A DNA stretch of 7,808 bases, taken from NCBI GenBank assembly GCA_020726085.1, contig DYTG01000084.1, positions 1 through 7,808 on the forward strand, written 5' to 3'. Below are positions 1 through 6,991 of this stretch, one piece after another (within the stretch, counting starts at the first letter, position 1; every line of letters starts with the position of its first letter). The stretch comes from Sulfurovum sp. (GTDB lineage Bacteria; Campylobacterota; Campylobacteria; Campylobacterales; Sulfurovaceae). Under the pieces are notes generated by a model, which was given only the letters and a program-made list of their open reading frames with translations, ran no database searches and was not told the DNA's origin. The translations under genes and the position numbers were made by a program.

Positions 1-104
1 TTTGCTGGTGCATTATAGATTTGAAGTTTCAAAATATCTAAGAGATTAAGCATTGTATCAAATATTCAAAGATAAAATATAAGAAATCATCTCAGGAGTG
101 GAGT
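1..104 (+). promoter_or_regulatory. Leader of the lipoprotein operon, with weak promoter and short inverted repeat
   Basis: No gene is visible in this stretch. A 14-base palindrome-like element, TTTGAA-GT-TTCAAA, lies at 20-33, with outer arms TAGAT (16-20) and ATCTA (36-40) that extend it imperfectly. A possible -10 box, TAAAAT, lies at 73-78. No good -35 box is present, which is common in Campylobacterota, where -35 is poorly conserved. A clear Shine-Dalgarno AGGAG lies at 94-98, six bases before the ATG at 105. The promoter call is inference; the inverted repeat and the ribosome site are directly visible. Confidence 0.3.
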
Positions 105-1724
105 ATGTACTATTTTAAAATTTTAATAATAAGTTTGGTTTTGGGGCTTTTGGTGGGGTGTAGGGATAGGCAACCTCTTGAACATACCTTGCAAACCAAC
201 AGTACGCTTGAAGATCTCAATAGTTCTTTTGAGGAGAACAATGCAACTATTATTGCTCCTTTGGAAAAAAACGAGACGTTTGAAGAGGGCAATCTAAGCG
301 ATACAATCCCTATTGTCGAAAACAACACCATACCCCAAACCGATATTCACGATGAAATAAATACAACATTTGAGGTCAATAGTAGCGATGAAACCAACAT
401 AACTCAGCAAAATACTATTGATAATGAAATAAATACAACATTTGAGGTCAATAGTAGCGATGAAATCAATATAACCCATGAAAACAATCGAACCGATGAG
501 AGCCATATCGCCGATATTACGCCCTTTAGCGTCGATAGTGGGGTCGATAAGGTAGCTAGAATTGGGGAGCTTGTGGTGCTTGTTGCCAAAGTCCAAAGTG
601 GTGAGAGTAATCTAAGCTACGTTTGGGGAGAGGGTAATGTGACGCTTAGCTATGAAGCCTATCTATCCAAAAACGATTGGAGCGTGGGTGAACACAACAT
701 TACTCTGAGCGTTACCCAAAACCCAACCCATCAAAGTGCTTGGGATAGCACTCTTGTGACGATAGAGGATAGACTTCTTGCGGAGGATAAAATCTTGCAA
801 GAGCGAGGGGGTTGGCAAAGTCTTATGCGTACAGGCAAATTTGTACTCAATCAAAAGAGTGCTACAGTAGAGTATCGCACATTCAACTGCGGCGGTGACC
901 TTATCTACGTAGCCTCCCTAGATGATAGCTATTGGTTTGATGAGGAGATGCTCTTTGGGAGTGAGTTTTGCATGGAGGGGTGTCAAGTAGAGCTTAGCCA
1001 CGATGGAAGCTACTACAAGAAGTATTGTGAGGGCAATGTGGTAGCACAGGGCAAACTCTCCACCCCTCTTGATGCTACCATCTATCGCAAAATACCCATC
1101 AAAGCACCCAGTGCAGGGATGGATAACAACACCACGCACATTCTCTACGCTACGCAAAAGGGAGAGTTGTACGCTCTTGAAATGAATGAGTACAACTCAA
1201 GCCTCATAGCCAACCTAACCGATAACTATCTTGTCAATGGATTGGCGTATCACGATAGGCTCTACTATTACTCCTATACTATTCCTAAGGTTAGCTATGA
1301 GATGGAGCGTATGGATCTCAATGGCTCTATCATCGCACCCCTACACGCTACGGCGTTTCCCGATGGATTGGATATTTATGAAGATACAATCTATTCCGTC
1401 ACTCACGATGTGAGCGGTGAAGTGACTCTTTTTGATCTCAACGGGAGCTATTTGGGGGCTTTGGAGAGTGGGATAGATGATATTGTCGGTATAGCCCATA
1501 CACGCTATTTTCTCTATATTTTATCCGAAGATGGTGATATTTACCAAACCTTGCCCCATACGGGAGTCTCCAAACGTATCTTCAACAACGACAATCTCTT
1601 TGAAAAAGGCAACAACAATTACGGATTGGAAGCCATTACTATCCTCAATGACTTCATCTATATCTCCTATATTAATGATAGTGCGATTTATAAAATTGAT
1701 CTCAATATCACCCAATATGAATAG
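105..1724 (+). CDS. Surface lipoprotein with sequon-rich stalk, PKD-like domain and propeller-like C-terminus
   Basis: A 539-residue protein with a classic lipoprotein signal: a hydrophobic stretch at residues 4-18 and lipobox L-V-G-C with Cys19 as the lipidated residue. Arg at +2 means the Asp inner-membrane retention signal is absent, so outer-membrane sorting is plausible. Residues 22-140 are low-complexity (Asn, Thr, Ser, Glu, Asp) and include two copies of a 24-residue repeat. Residues about 145-222 resemble a PKD/Ig-like beta-sandwich (VGEHNITLSVT strand). Residues 230-330 contain four Cys (262, 289, 293, 308) that could form disulfides. Residues 340-539 contain blade-like repeats (GLAYHDRLYYYS, GLDIYEDTIYSV, GIAHTRYFLYIL, LEAITILNDFIYIS) typical of NHL/SMP-30-style propellers. 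Of 24 N-X-S/T sequons, 19 have Asp or Glu at -2, the PglB glycosylation motif. The start is supported by AGGAG at 94-98. It is first in a four-gene run. The exact function is not recognised; adhesion or envelope binding is only a guess. Confidence 0.85.
   Translation: MYYFKILIISLVLGLLVGCRDRQPLEHTLQTNSTLEDLNSSFEENNATIIAPLEKNETFEEGNLSDTIPIVENNTIPQTDIHDEINTTFEVNSSDETNITQQNTIDNEINTTFEVNSSDEINITHENNRTDESHIADITPFSVDSGVDKVARIGELVVLVAKVQSGESNLSYVWGEGNVTLSYEAYLSKNDWSVGEHNITLSVTQNPTHQSAWDSTLVTIEDRLLAEDKILQERGGWQSLMRTGKFVLNQKSATVEYRTFNCGGDLIYVASLDDSYWFDEEMLFGSEFCMEGCQVELSHDGSYYKKYCEGNVVAQGKLSTPLDATIYRKIPIKAPSAGMDNNTTHILYATQKGELYALEMNEYNSSLIANLTDNYLVNGLAYHDRLYYYSYTIPKVSYEMERMDLNGSIIAPLHATAFPDGLDIYEDTIYSVTHDVSGEVTLFDLNGSYLGALESGIDDIVGIAHTRYFLYILSEDGDIYQTLPHTGVSKRIFNNDNLFEKGNNNYGLEAITILNDFIYISYINDSAIYKIDLNITQYE
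351..494 (+). repeat. Two tandem copies of a 72-base (24-residue) in-frame repeat
   Basis: The copies span 351-422 and 423-494. The first 42 bases after the opening base are identical between copies (352-393 and 424-465), and the following bases differ by a few substitutions. Each unit encodes three acidic sequons, E-I-N-T-T, E-V-N-S-S and E-(T/I)-N-I-T, with the Asn residues exactly six apart (residues 86, 92, 98 and 110, 116, 122). The second unit adds a further one, E-N-N-R-T, at Asn128. The near-identical DNA suggests a recent duplication and a locus able to vary in copy number between strains. Confidence 0.9.
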
Positions 1725-1726
1725 GA
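1723..1726 (+). promoter_or_regulatory. Ribosome binding site that favours the start at 1733 over 1727
   Basis: AGGA at 1723-1726 overlaps the stop codon of the lipoprotein gene. It directly abuts the ATG at 1727 (zero spacing, unusable), but lies six bases before the in-frame ATG at 1733. The second ATG is therefore the better start for the downstream gene. Confidence 0.6.
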
Positions 1727-1732
1727 ATGCGT

Positions 1733-2335
1733 ATGCTAAAGACTCTGTTTAATAAAAAACTCAAACTCATTAGCGATGAAGTCAAAGCGTGGCTAGAGGC
1801 TCAAAACGCACTCAAAGTCACAAAAATCAAACACCTACACACCTTTAAGCGTATCATGATGAACAAAGCGGCACGGATTGAGCTTTTGCGTTTTGTTTTG
1901 GAGGATGGTCGAAGCGGTAGAGTTTTTTATTCGCCCATCATGCACACTTTTTGGGATAGCCAAACCAAAGGAGTAGAAGACGAAACCATGCTTTTGGCTT
2001 ATGGTGGATGGCTCTTTTTGACCTCAGGATTACAAGATGGCTTCATCACCCAAAACTTCACCTCCCCAAAACAACGCAAAGAATATCTTGAACTTAAAAA
2101 ACTGGTAGGATTGGAAAATATCAACGTGTTAGAACAATACAAAATCGGAAACTCTGAGATATTTGCGATTGAGGGTGAACTGGAGGGGTATAGGACACGG
2201 TGTGCAGGAAATTGTGAGATAGATATATGCTTTGATACCATGACTGATGCTTTTCATATTCCAACGGTTTACTTTTTGCTAGGAGAACAGCTCTTTAGAA
2301 CCGATAAGCTTCCCGATGACATATCCAAACTTTAA
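1733..2335 (+). CDS. Hypothetical protein, 200 residues, family not recognised
   Basis: From the ATG at 1733 the product is 200 residues (202 from the alternative ATG at 1727). The Shine-Dalgarno spacing favours 1733. There is no signal peptide and no evident membrane segment, so a cytoplasmic protein is likely. The N-terminal third is Lys-rich and helical in character. The centre has aromatic, beta-like stretches (RVFYSPIMHTFW and LLAYGGWLFLTSG). A three-Cys cluster, C-x3-C-x4-C, sits at residues 157, 161 and 166 and could bind metal, though no family signature supports this. The gene starts eight bases after the lipoprotein stop and overlaps the phospholipase gene by 20 bases, so it is almost certainly co-transcribed and translationally coupled. 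No domain was recognised and no function is proposed. Confidence 0.75.
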   Translation: MLKTLFNKKLKLISDEVKAWLEAQNALKVTKIKHLHTFKRIMMNKAARIELLRFVLEDGRSGRVFYSPIMHTFWDSQTKGVEDETMLLAYGGWLFLTSGLQDGFITQNFTSPKQRKEYLELKKLVGLENINVLEQYKIGNSEIFAIEGELEGYRTRCAGNCEIDICFDTMTDAFHIPTVYFLLGEQLFRTDKLPDDISKL

Positions 2336-3119
2336 TCTCGTCCTTTCAGGAGGTGCGGCATTGGGTTTTGCCCATGTGGGTGTTATCAAACGACTCTATG
2401 AGCTTGATAGATTTCCAGAACAAATTGTAGGTACAAGCATGGGGGCAATAATTGGAAGCGTGTATGCTTTAAAGTTGCCCCAAGAGGAGTTTTTGAGGAT
2501 ATTTAGTGAGTTTAGCAATATCTTCAAATGGATTAAAATCTCCTTTAGCAACGCCTCGCTTATCAACAGCAGTAAAATTTACAAAATAATCGAGAGTCTC
2601 TTTGGTGAGATGAAAATGGCTCAATCGCCTATCCCTCTCAAACTCATCGCTACCAATTTTGACAACGGTGAAGTGCGTATCTTTTCTAGGCATGACGATA
2701 TTGCCATCAAAGACGCTATTTTGGCCTCCATGTCCATTCCTGTCATTTTCCCACAAGTCAAAATTGATGAAAGCTACTATGTCGATGGCTATTTGGGAGC
2801 CAATTTGCCACTAAGCTACCTCGATGATATTACTATCCCCACTATTGCCGTTGATGTGATGGGCAAAAACTCTCTAGCACCCTTTATCAAAGAGGAATAT
2901 ACCTTTTTTGGTCACACCAAAGCCATTATCAAAACACTCGAACGCAGTATGCGACTCATGATGATAAACCAAACCAAAAAGACAATTGAGGATTTTGAGG
3001 GCGAGTTGCTACTTATCGAACCTCACTTACACAAATTTAAATCAACGCACTTTAATAAGTTCAAAAAAATCAAAAAAGCAGGATACAAGAGTGCTTATGC
3101 TACAATCCCCCATGAATAA
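2316..3119 (+). CDS. Patatin-like phospholipase (RssA/NTE-type serine hydrolase)
   Basis: A 267-residue patatin-family protein expected to hydrolyse acyl esters of phospholipids or lysophospholipids with a Ser-Asp dyad. Visible motifs in order: the glycine-rich oxyanion loop SGGAALG at residues 11-17, the nucleophile elbow GTSMG at 39-43 with Ser41, the ASMSIPVIFP stretch at 137-146 typical of bacterial patatins, and the catalytic Asp157 in DGYLGANLP. The family more often has DGG or DGA here, so Tyr159 is a small deviation. No signal peptide is present, which fits a cytoplasmic or peripheral membrane enzyme of RssA-like size. The ATG at 2316 lies inside the end of the upstream gene (20-base overlap) without a strong Shine-Dalgarno, which suggests translational coupling. 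The family assignment is firm; the substrate is unknown. Confidence 0.9.
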   Translation: MTYPNFNLVLSGGAALGFAHVGVIKRLYELDRFPEQIVGTSMGAIIGSVYALKLPQEEFLRIFSEFSNIFKWIKISFSNASLINSSKIYKIIESLFGEMKMAQSPIPLKLIATNFDNGEVRIFSRHDDIAIKDAILASMSIPVIFPQVKIDESYYVDGYLGANLPLSYLDDITIPTIAVDVMGKNSLAPFIKEEYTFFGHTKAIIKTLERSMRLMMINQTKKTIEDFEGELLLIEPHLHKFKSTHFNKFKKIKKAGYKSAYATIPHE

Positions 3120-4221
3120 AATATACGCTTACAATCACCCACCTATCTTTTTTGATTTTGCTCAAAGCATTGAGCGTTTCTTTGTAGAAGAGATTCCTCT
3201 TTTTCCCTTTGCCAATAGTGGCTCTAATGTGATACTCAAGATCAAAAAACGAGACATGAGTACCTTCAAACTCATCTCCGTCCTTGCCAATGCTGCCAAT
3301 ATTGCCCAGCGAGAGATTGGCTATGCAGGACTCAAAGACAAAAACGCAACCGCCATTCAATATATCTCACTGCCCAAAGTCTATGAAAAAGAGTTACTCA
3401 AAAATCTCACCACCGATAAAATCGAAATCCTAGAGAAGTTCTACTCCAAATTTCCCATCAAGATAGGTCAGCTCAAAGCCAATCGATTTTCTATTGTGTT
3501 GCACAAAGTCACGCCAAAAGTTTTTGAAGCCATTCAAAACGTCACCAAAGAGATGCTCAAAGAGGGCATTCCCAACTACTTTGGCTATCAACGCTTCGGA
3601 GAAGATGGCAAAAGCTTCGCACAAGGTCAAAAAATCGCACACACCAACAAAAAGCTCAAAGGGGCAAAAGAGAAGTTGCTAGTAAGTGCCTATCAAAGCC
3701 ATCTTTTCAATCAATGGTTAGCCAGTCGCATCGCCTTGTCACACACCCTCAAAGCCAACTCGCCCGAAAAAGCCTCCAAAATCTTAAACTATCCCAAACC
3801 CCTAGTGGAAGCCCTCTCGCAACAACCCCACTTTTTTAAGCTTTTTATCGGTGAGCATCTTCAAAGTTATCCGCAAAACAAAGAGTACTATTGCAGCGAT
3901 TTGCAACCGTGTGCTTTGGAGTTTGCACAAAGCAAGGTTTCTCCCACGGGTCTTCTAGCAGGGAGCAAAACTAAACGAGCCGTAAGCGATGCTAGAGTAC
4001 TTGAAGCACCTTTTGATGATAGCGAACTCTCCTCTCTCTATGGCGATAGACGCTACGCATGGATTTGGGTAGAGGATTTGGCATTTGAATACCGCAAAGA
4101 AAAAGAACACCTCACTATCGATTTCACTCTCCCCAAAGGTGCTTACGCTACGACCTTTTTGGAAGAGATAGGCAAAAGAGAATTAATAGATGAAAAGAGA
4201 ACAGTGAGTAGGTTGGATTGA
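3097..4221 (+). CDS. truD: tRNA pseudouridine(13) synthase TruD
   Basis: TruD isomerises uridine 13 of tRNA(Glu) and some other tRNAs to pseudouridine. Numbered from the ATG at 3097 (374 residues), the family signature GYAGLKDKNA contains the catalytic Asp81 and is followed by the conserved NRF (Arg130) and NYFGYQRFG at 160-168. The C-terminus ends in the expected KGAYATTFLEEI segment. The length matches Campylobacter and Helicobacter TruD and is somewhat longer than the E. coli enzyme. The reading frame opens upstream to an ATG at 2986, but that would overlap the phospholipase gene by 134 bases with no homology gain. Real starts are 3097 (preceded by AAGAG at 3087-3091) or 3112 (no Shine-Dalgarno, overlapping the upstream stop by eight bases, 369 residues). 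I weakly prefer 3097. It is last in the four-gene run. Confidence 0.95.
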   Translation: MLQSPMNKIYAYNHPPIFFDFAQSIERFFVEEIPLFPFANSGSNVILKIKKRDMSTFKLISVLANAANIAQREIGYAGLKDKNATAIQYISLPKVYEKELLKNLTTDKIEILEKFYSKFPIKIGQLKANRFSIVLHKVTPKVFEAIQNVTKEMLKEGIPNYFGYQRFGEDGKSFAQGQKIAHTNKKLKGAKEKLLVSAYQSHLFNQWLASRIALSHTLKANSPEKASKILNYPKPLVEALSQQPHFFKLFIGEHLQSYPQNKEYYCSDLQPCALEFAQSKVSPTGLLAGSKTKRAVSDARVLEAPFDDSELSSLYGDRRYAWIWVEDLAFEYRKEKEHLTIDFTLPKGAYATTFLEEIGKRELIDEKRTVSRLD

Positions 4222-4249
4222 GAATATCCAACTACATCGTAGCCACGCC

Positions 4250-4272
4250 TAAAGCCCGAGTTTTGGGCTTTA
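4250..4272 (+). terminator. Candidate transcription terminator after truD
   Basis: An eight-base-pair stem, TAAAGCCC with GGGCTTTA, encloses the seven-base loop GAGTTTT, 28 bases past the truD stop. A run of five T appears only later, at 4287-4291, after a second weak stem (AAACA 4272-4276 with TGTTT 4285-4289). It is therefore not a textbook intrinsic terminator. On the opposite strand no T-run follows the stem either. Confidence 0.45.
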
Positions 4273-4289
4273 AACAAATCTAAATGTTT

Positions 4290-4323
4290 TTCTCGCTACA
4301 CCTCTCCCGAGGTGGAATGAGAA
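4290..4323. other. Compound inverted repeat in the truD/clpB spacer
   Basis: The inner stem CACCTC (4299-4304) with GAGGTG (4309-4314) has a four-base TCCC loop. The outer stem TTCTC (4290-4294) with GAGAA (4319-4323) closes it across an internal loop of four bases on each side. No T-run follows on either strand. It could help bidirectional termination or stabilise a 3' end, or be a copy of a dispersed intergenic repeat; only a genome search would tell. Confidence 0.4.
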
Positions 4324-4356
4324 CGATGAAATGTTGAGCAAAGTACGCAGAGTCGA

Positions 4357-6933
4357 TTAAGAAACCTCCGCCACTATCTCGCCCTCAATCGCGTCAAATG
4401 TTACCCGACTTCCCTCCGATACCCTATCTTCGAGTATCAAATCGGCTAGTCTATCTTCTATCTCTTCGTACAAAGCTCGTTTGAGTGGTCTTGCACCGTA
4501 AACGGGGTCAAAGCCTACTTGGGCTATGTACTCTTTTGCCTTTTGGGTTAGGCTAATGTCGATGTTTCGTTCATGCAATTTGTGGGCAATGGCTTGGAAT
4601 AAAATATCCACGATGTTGGTAATAGCCTCCATTCCCAGTGGATTAAAAATCACAATATCATCCAAACGGTTTAGAAATTCGGGTTTGAAGTAGTTTTTTA
4701 GCTCCCCATTGACCGCCTCTTCTCGTTGGGATTTATCCTCTATGCCCATAATCTTATCACTGGCAATATTGGAAGTCATAATAATGATAGTGTTTTTAAA
4801 ATCCACCGTCACTCCTTTGTTGTCGGTGAGTCGTCCATCATCAAGGACTTGCAAAAGGGTATTAAAAACATCTGTGTGTGCTTTTTCAATCTCATCAAAC
4901 AACACGACACTATAGGGCTTTCGTCGTACCGCTTCGGTGAGTTGCCCTCCCTCATCGTATCCTACATACCCTGGAGGCGCTCCTACAAGGCGTGAAGCAG
5001 AGTGTTTCTCCATATATTCACTCATATCAATGCGTATCAAGGCATCTTCGCTATCAAAGAGAAACTTTGCCAACGATTTGGCTACTTGTGTCTTGCCTAC
5101 TCCTGTAGGACCCAAAAACATAAAGCTTCCAATGGGGCGGTTGGTATCGCTAAGCCCTGCTTTGTTGCGTTTGATAGCTCTCGAAATGGCTTTGAGTGCC
5201 TCGTTTTGTCCTACTACGCTCTCATTTAGGATACTTTCGATATTGAGGATTTTCTCTTTTTGGCTTTGGAGCATTTTGCTTACCTCAATGCCTGTCCAAC
5301 GACTCACGATAGAGGCTATCATCTCCTCATCGACGGCGTTTTTGAGCAACGTCCCACTAGCTACCATCATCTCCCACTGCTTTTCATACGCCACTATCTC
5401 TTGCTCTTTGGCGGGGATTTGTCCGTACTCAATCTCGGCGGATTTGGCGTATTCATTCTCTCTTTTGGCAAGAGCTGCTTGATTTTTGAGCGATTCAATT
5501 TCGCTTTTGGCTTTGGCAATGCTCTCAAATACCCGCTTTTCGTTTTCAAATTGTGTCTCTAGCATCGCTTTTTGCTCTTTGAGATTGGCAAGTTCTTTTT
5601 CTATCTCCAAAAGGCGTTGGTTGTTTTTGTCGCCATCTTCCATCAGGAGTGCTTCTTTTTCTACTTGCAATGTTGAAAGTTCTCTCTTGGCACGAGAGAG
5701 TTCTTTGGGTTCGGATTCGATTTGCATTTTAAGCTCTGCGGCTGCTTCATCGATCAAATCAATCGCCTTATCAGGCAAAAATCGATCGCTAATGTATCTA
5801 TCGCTTAACTTTGCCGAAGCTACCAAAGCACTATCGTTAATGGTGACATTGTGGTGGGCTTCTAGGCGACTTTTGAGACCTCTTAAAATCTGCAACGCTT
5901 CATTGATAGTAGGCTCATCGACATTTACGGGTTGAAAACGGCGTTGCAACGCTTGATCTTTTTCAAAATATTTGCGATACTCTTTGAGCGTTGTAGCCCC
6001 GATGGTATGAAGCTCTCCACGAGCAAGAGTGGGTTTGAGAATATTGGCAGCGTCCATACTCCCCTCACTCGCTCCTGCACCTACGATAGTATGGATTTCA
6101 TCGATAAATAAAATGACATTGGCACTCTTTTTGACTTCATCGACGACGGCTTTTAGGCGTTCTTCAAACTCTCCTCGATACTTCGCCCCTGCAATAAGAC
6201 GGCTCATGTCCAGCGTAACGACACGCATATTTTGCAAACTAAGGGGTACTTCTTTGTTGATAATACGTTGGGCCAATCCCTCTACAATAGCGGTTTTACC
6301 TACCCCTGGTTCACCGATTAGGATAGGGTTATTTTTGGTTTTACGGATAAGTATTTGCATCACCCTTTGCACCTCTTCATCTCTTCCAATGACGGGGTCA
6401 AGCTCTCCATAGAGTGCTTTTTGAGTAAGGTCAATGCCGTATTGATTGAGTGCTTCAAGCGTCTCATCACCGCTTTGAGAATCGATACTTTTGCCTCCAC
6501 GGATAGACTCTAGGCTCTTTTTAAACTCGCTTATATCGAGATATTTGCCAAAAATATCCTTAAAAAAGCTCTCGCTTGAATTGGCAATTAGCCAACTATC
6601 CACCGCCAAAAACTTATCTCCCCTGGCGTTCATCAAACCTTGAGCAACTTCAAGTGAACGTATCAAATTGTGAGAAAGTTTGATGTTCTCTTTTGTGATA
6701 GTTGATACGGCAGGGAGTTTGGATGCTTGTGATTTGGTCTCTAGTTCTATAGCGGCTTTGTCTGTGTTCATTTTGTTGAGTACTTGATGCAAAATCGAGC
6801 CACTATTGGTAAGCAACGCCCAAATGATATGGATGGGTTGTACCTCTTGATTTTTGTTGTGCAGTGCCAATGAGAGTGCGGAATCAAGGGTACTTCTCAT
6901 TTGATTGGTAAGTTGTTCTAAAATATTACTCAT
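4357..6933 (-). CDS. clpB: ATP-dependent disaggregase ClpB (Hsp100)
   Basis: An 858-residue ClpB, the usual full length. It acts in the cytoplasm with DnaK/DnaJ/GrpE to extract and refold aggregated proteins after heat or other stress. Domains in order: Clp N-terminal domain (about 1-145); first AAA+ module with Walker A GEPGVGKT (207-214), pore loop around Tyr252 (KYRGE), Walker B ending in Asp278-Glu279, and arginine fingers near Arg331-Arg332; the coiled-coil middle domain (about 405-525) that separates ClpB from ClpA; second AAA+ module with Walker A GPTGVGKT (608-615), pore loop GYVG (655-658), Walker B ending in Asp680-Glu681, and sensor-2 GARPLKR (813-819). The middle domain marks it as a disaggregase rather than a ClpP partner. 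All catalytic residues are intact. The start is supported by AAGGA (minus strand, 6940-6944) six bases before the ATG. It is transcribed alone, from a strong promoter with a probable HspR operator. Confidence 0.98.
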   Translation of the reverse strand: MSNILEQLTNQMRSTLDSALSLALHNKNQEVQPIHIIWALLTNSGSILHQVLNKMNTDKAAIELETKSQASKLPAVSTITKENIKLSHNLIRSLEVAQGLMNARGDKFLAVDSWLIANSSESFFKDIFGKYLDISEFKKSLESIRGGKSIDSQSGDETLEALNQYGIDLTQKALYGELDPVIGRDEEVQRVMQILIRKTKNNPILIGEPGVGKTAIVEGLAQRIINKEVPLSLQNMRVVTLDMSRLIAGAKYRGEFEERLKAVVDEVKKSANVILFIDEIHTIVGAGASEGSMDAANILKPTLARGELHTIGATTLKEYRKYFEKDQALQRRFQPVNVDEPTINEALQILRGLKSRLEAHHNVTINDSALVASAKLSDRYISDRFLPDKAIDLIDEAAAELKMQIESEPKELSRAKRELSTLQVEKEALLMEDGDKNNQRLLEIEKELANLKEQKAMLETQFENEKRVFESIAKAKSEIESLKNQAALAKRENEYAKSAEIEYGQIPAKEQEIVAYEKQWEMMVASGTLLKNAVDEEMIASIVSRWTGIEVSKMLQSQKEKILNIESILNESVVGQNEALKAISRAIKRNKAGLSDTNRPIGSFMFLGPTGVGKTQVAKSLAKFLFDSEDALIRIDMSEYMEKHSASRLVGAPPGYVGYDEGGQLTEAVRRKPYSVVLFDEIEKAHTDVFNTLLQVLDDGRLTDNKGVTVDFKNTIIIMTSNIASDKIMGIEDKSQREEAVNGELKNYFKPEFLNRLDDIVIFNPLGMEAITNIVDILFQAIAHKLHERNIDISLTQKAKEYIAQVGFDPVYGARPLKRALYEEIEDRLADLILEDRVSEGSRVTFDAIEGEIVAEVS

Positions 6934-6962
6934 TGCTTTTCCTTTAAGTTATGTATTATCGT

Positions 6963-6991
6963 ATTATATAACTTTAGTCATTTAATGTCAA
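6963..6991 (-). promoter_or_regulatory. Perfect-consensus sigma70 promoter of clpB
   Basis: On the minus strand, TTGACA (6986-6991) and TATAAT (6963-6968) are separated by exactly 17 bases. Both hexamers and the spacing equal the housekeeping-sigma consensus. Transcription would start near 6956, giving a leader of roughly 20 bases before the clpB ATG at 6933. A full -35 match is unusual in Campylobacterota. Such a strong promoter on a chaperone gene implies repression under normal growth. Confidence 0.85.

Larger units (their letters stand above)
4222..4356. other. Convergent intergenic spacer between truD and clpB
   Basis: No coding sequence is visible. Two hairpin-forming elements (4250-4272 and 4290-4323) lie in the middle. 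The remaining bases, about 4324-4356, show nothing I can assign. Both flanking genes end here, so termination for either strand is the natural role. Confidence 0.6.

Noticed and set aside
351..494. CRISPR-like or mobile-element repeat
   Set aside because: There are only two directly adjacent copies with no spacers. The unit is in frame at 24 codons and encodes a protein repeat.
110..596. Minus-strand open frames across the lipoprotein stalk
   Set aside because: They arise from the repetitive Asn/Glu codons of the real gene. The internal repeat produces repeated antisense peptides with no ribosome site.
2986..3096. Longer TruD reading frame starting at 2986
   Set aside because: The extra residues overlap the phospholipase gene by over 100 bases and have no counterpart in TruD proteins. 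The conserved region starts after the ATG at 3112.
3337..3351. A PglB-type sequon D-K-N-A-T at the catalytic Asp of TruD
   Set aside because: TruD is cytoplasmic and the residues belong to the conserved active-site motif, so glycosylation is not possible here. It is the one acidic sequon found outside the lipoprotein and shows the chance background.
4937..5935. Long plus-strand open frames opposite clpB (for example 4937-5482 and 5486-5935)
   Set aside because: They are antisense shadows of a highly conserved gene. Their translations are Ser/Leu/Ala-rich with no domain, and no ribosome site supports them.
4357..6933. ClpA or ClpC instead of ClpB
   Set aside because: The full-length coiled-coil middle domain between the two AAA+ modules and the 858-residue length match ClpB.
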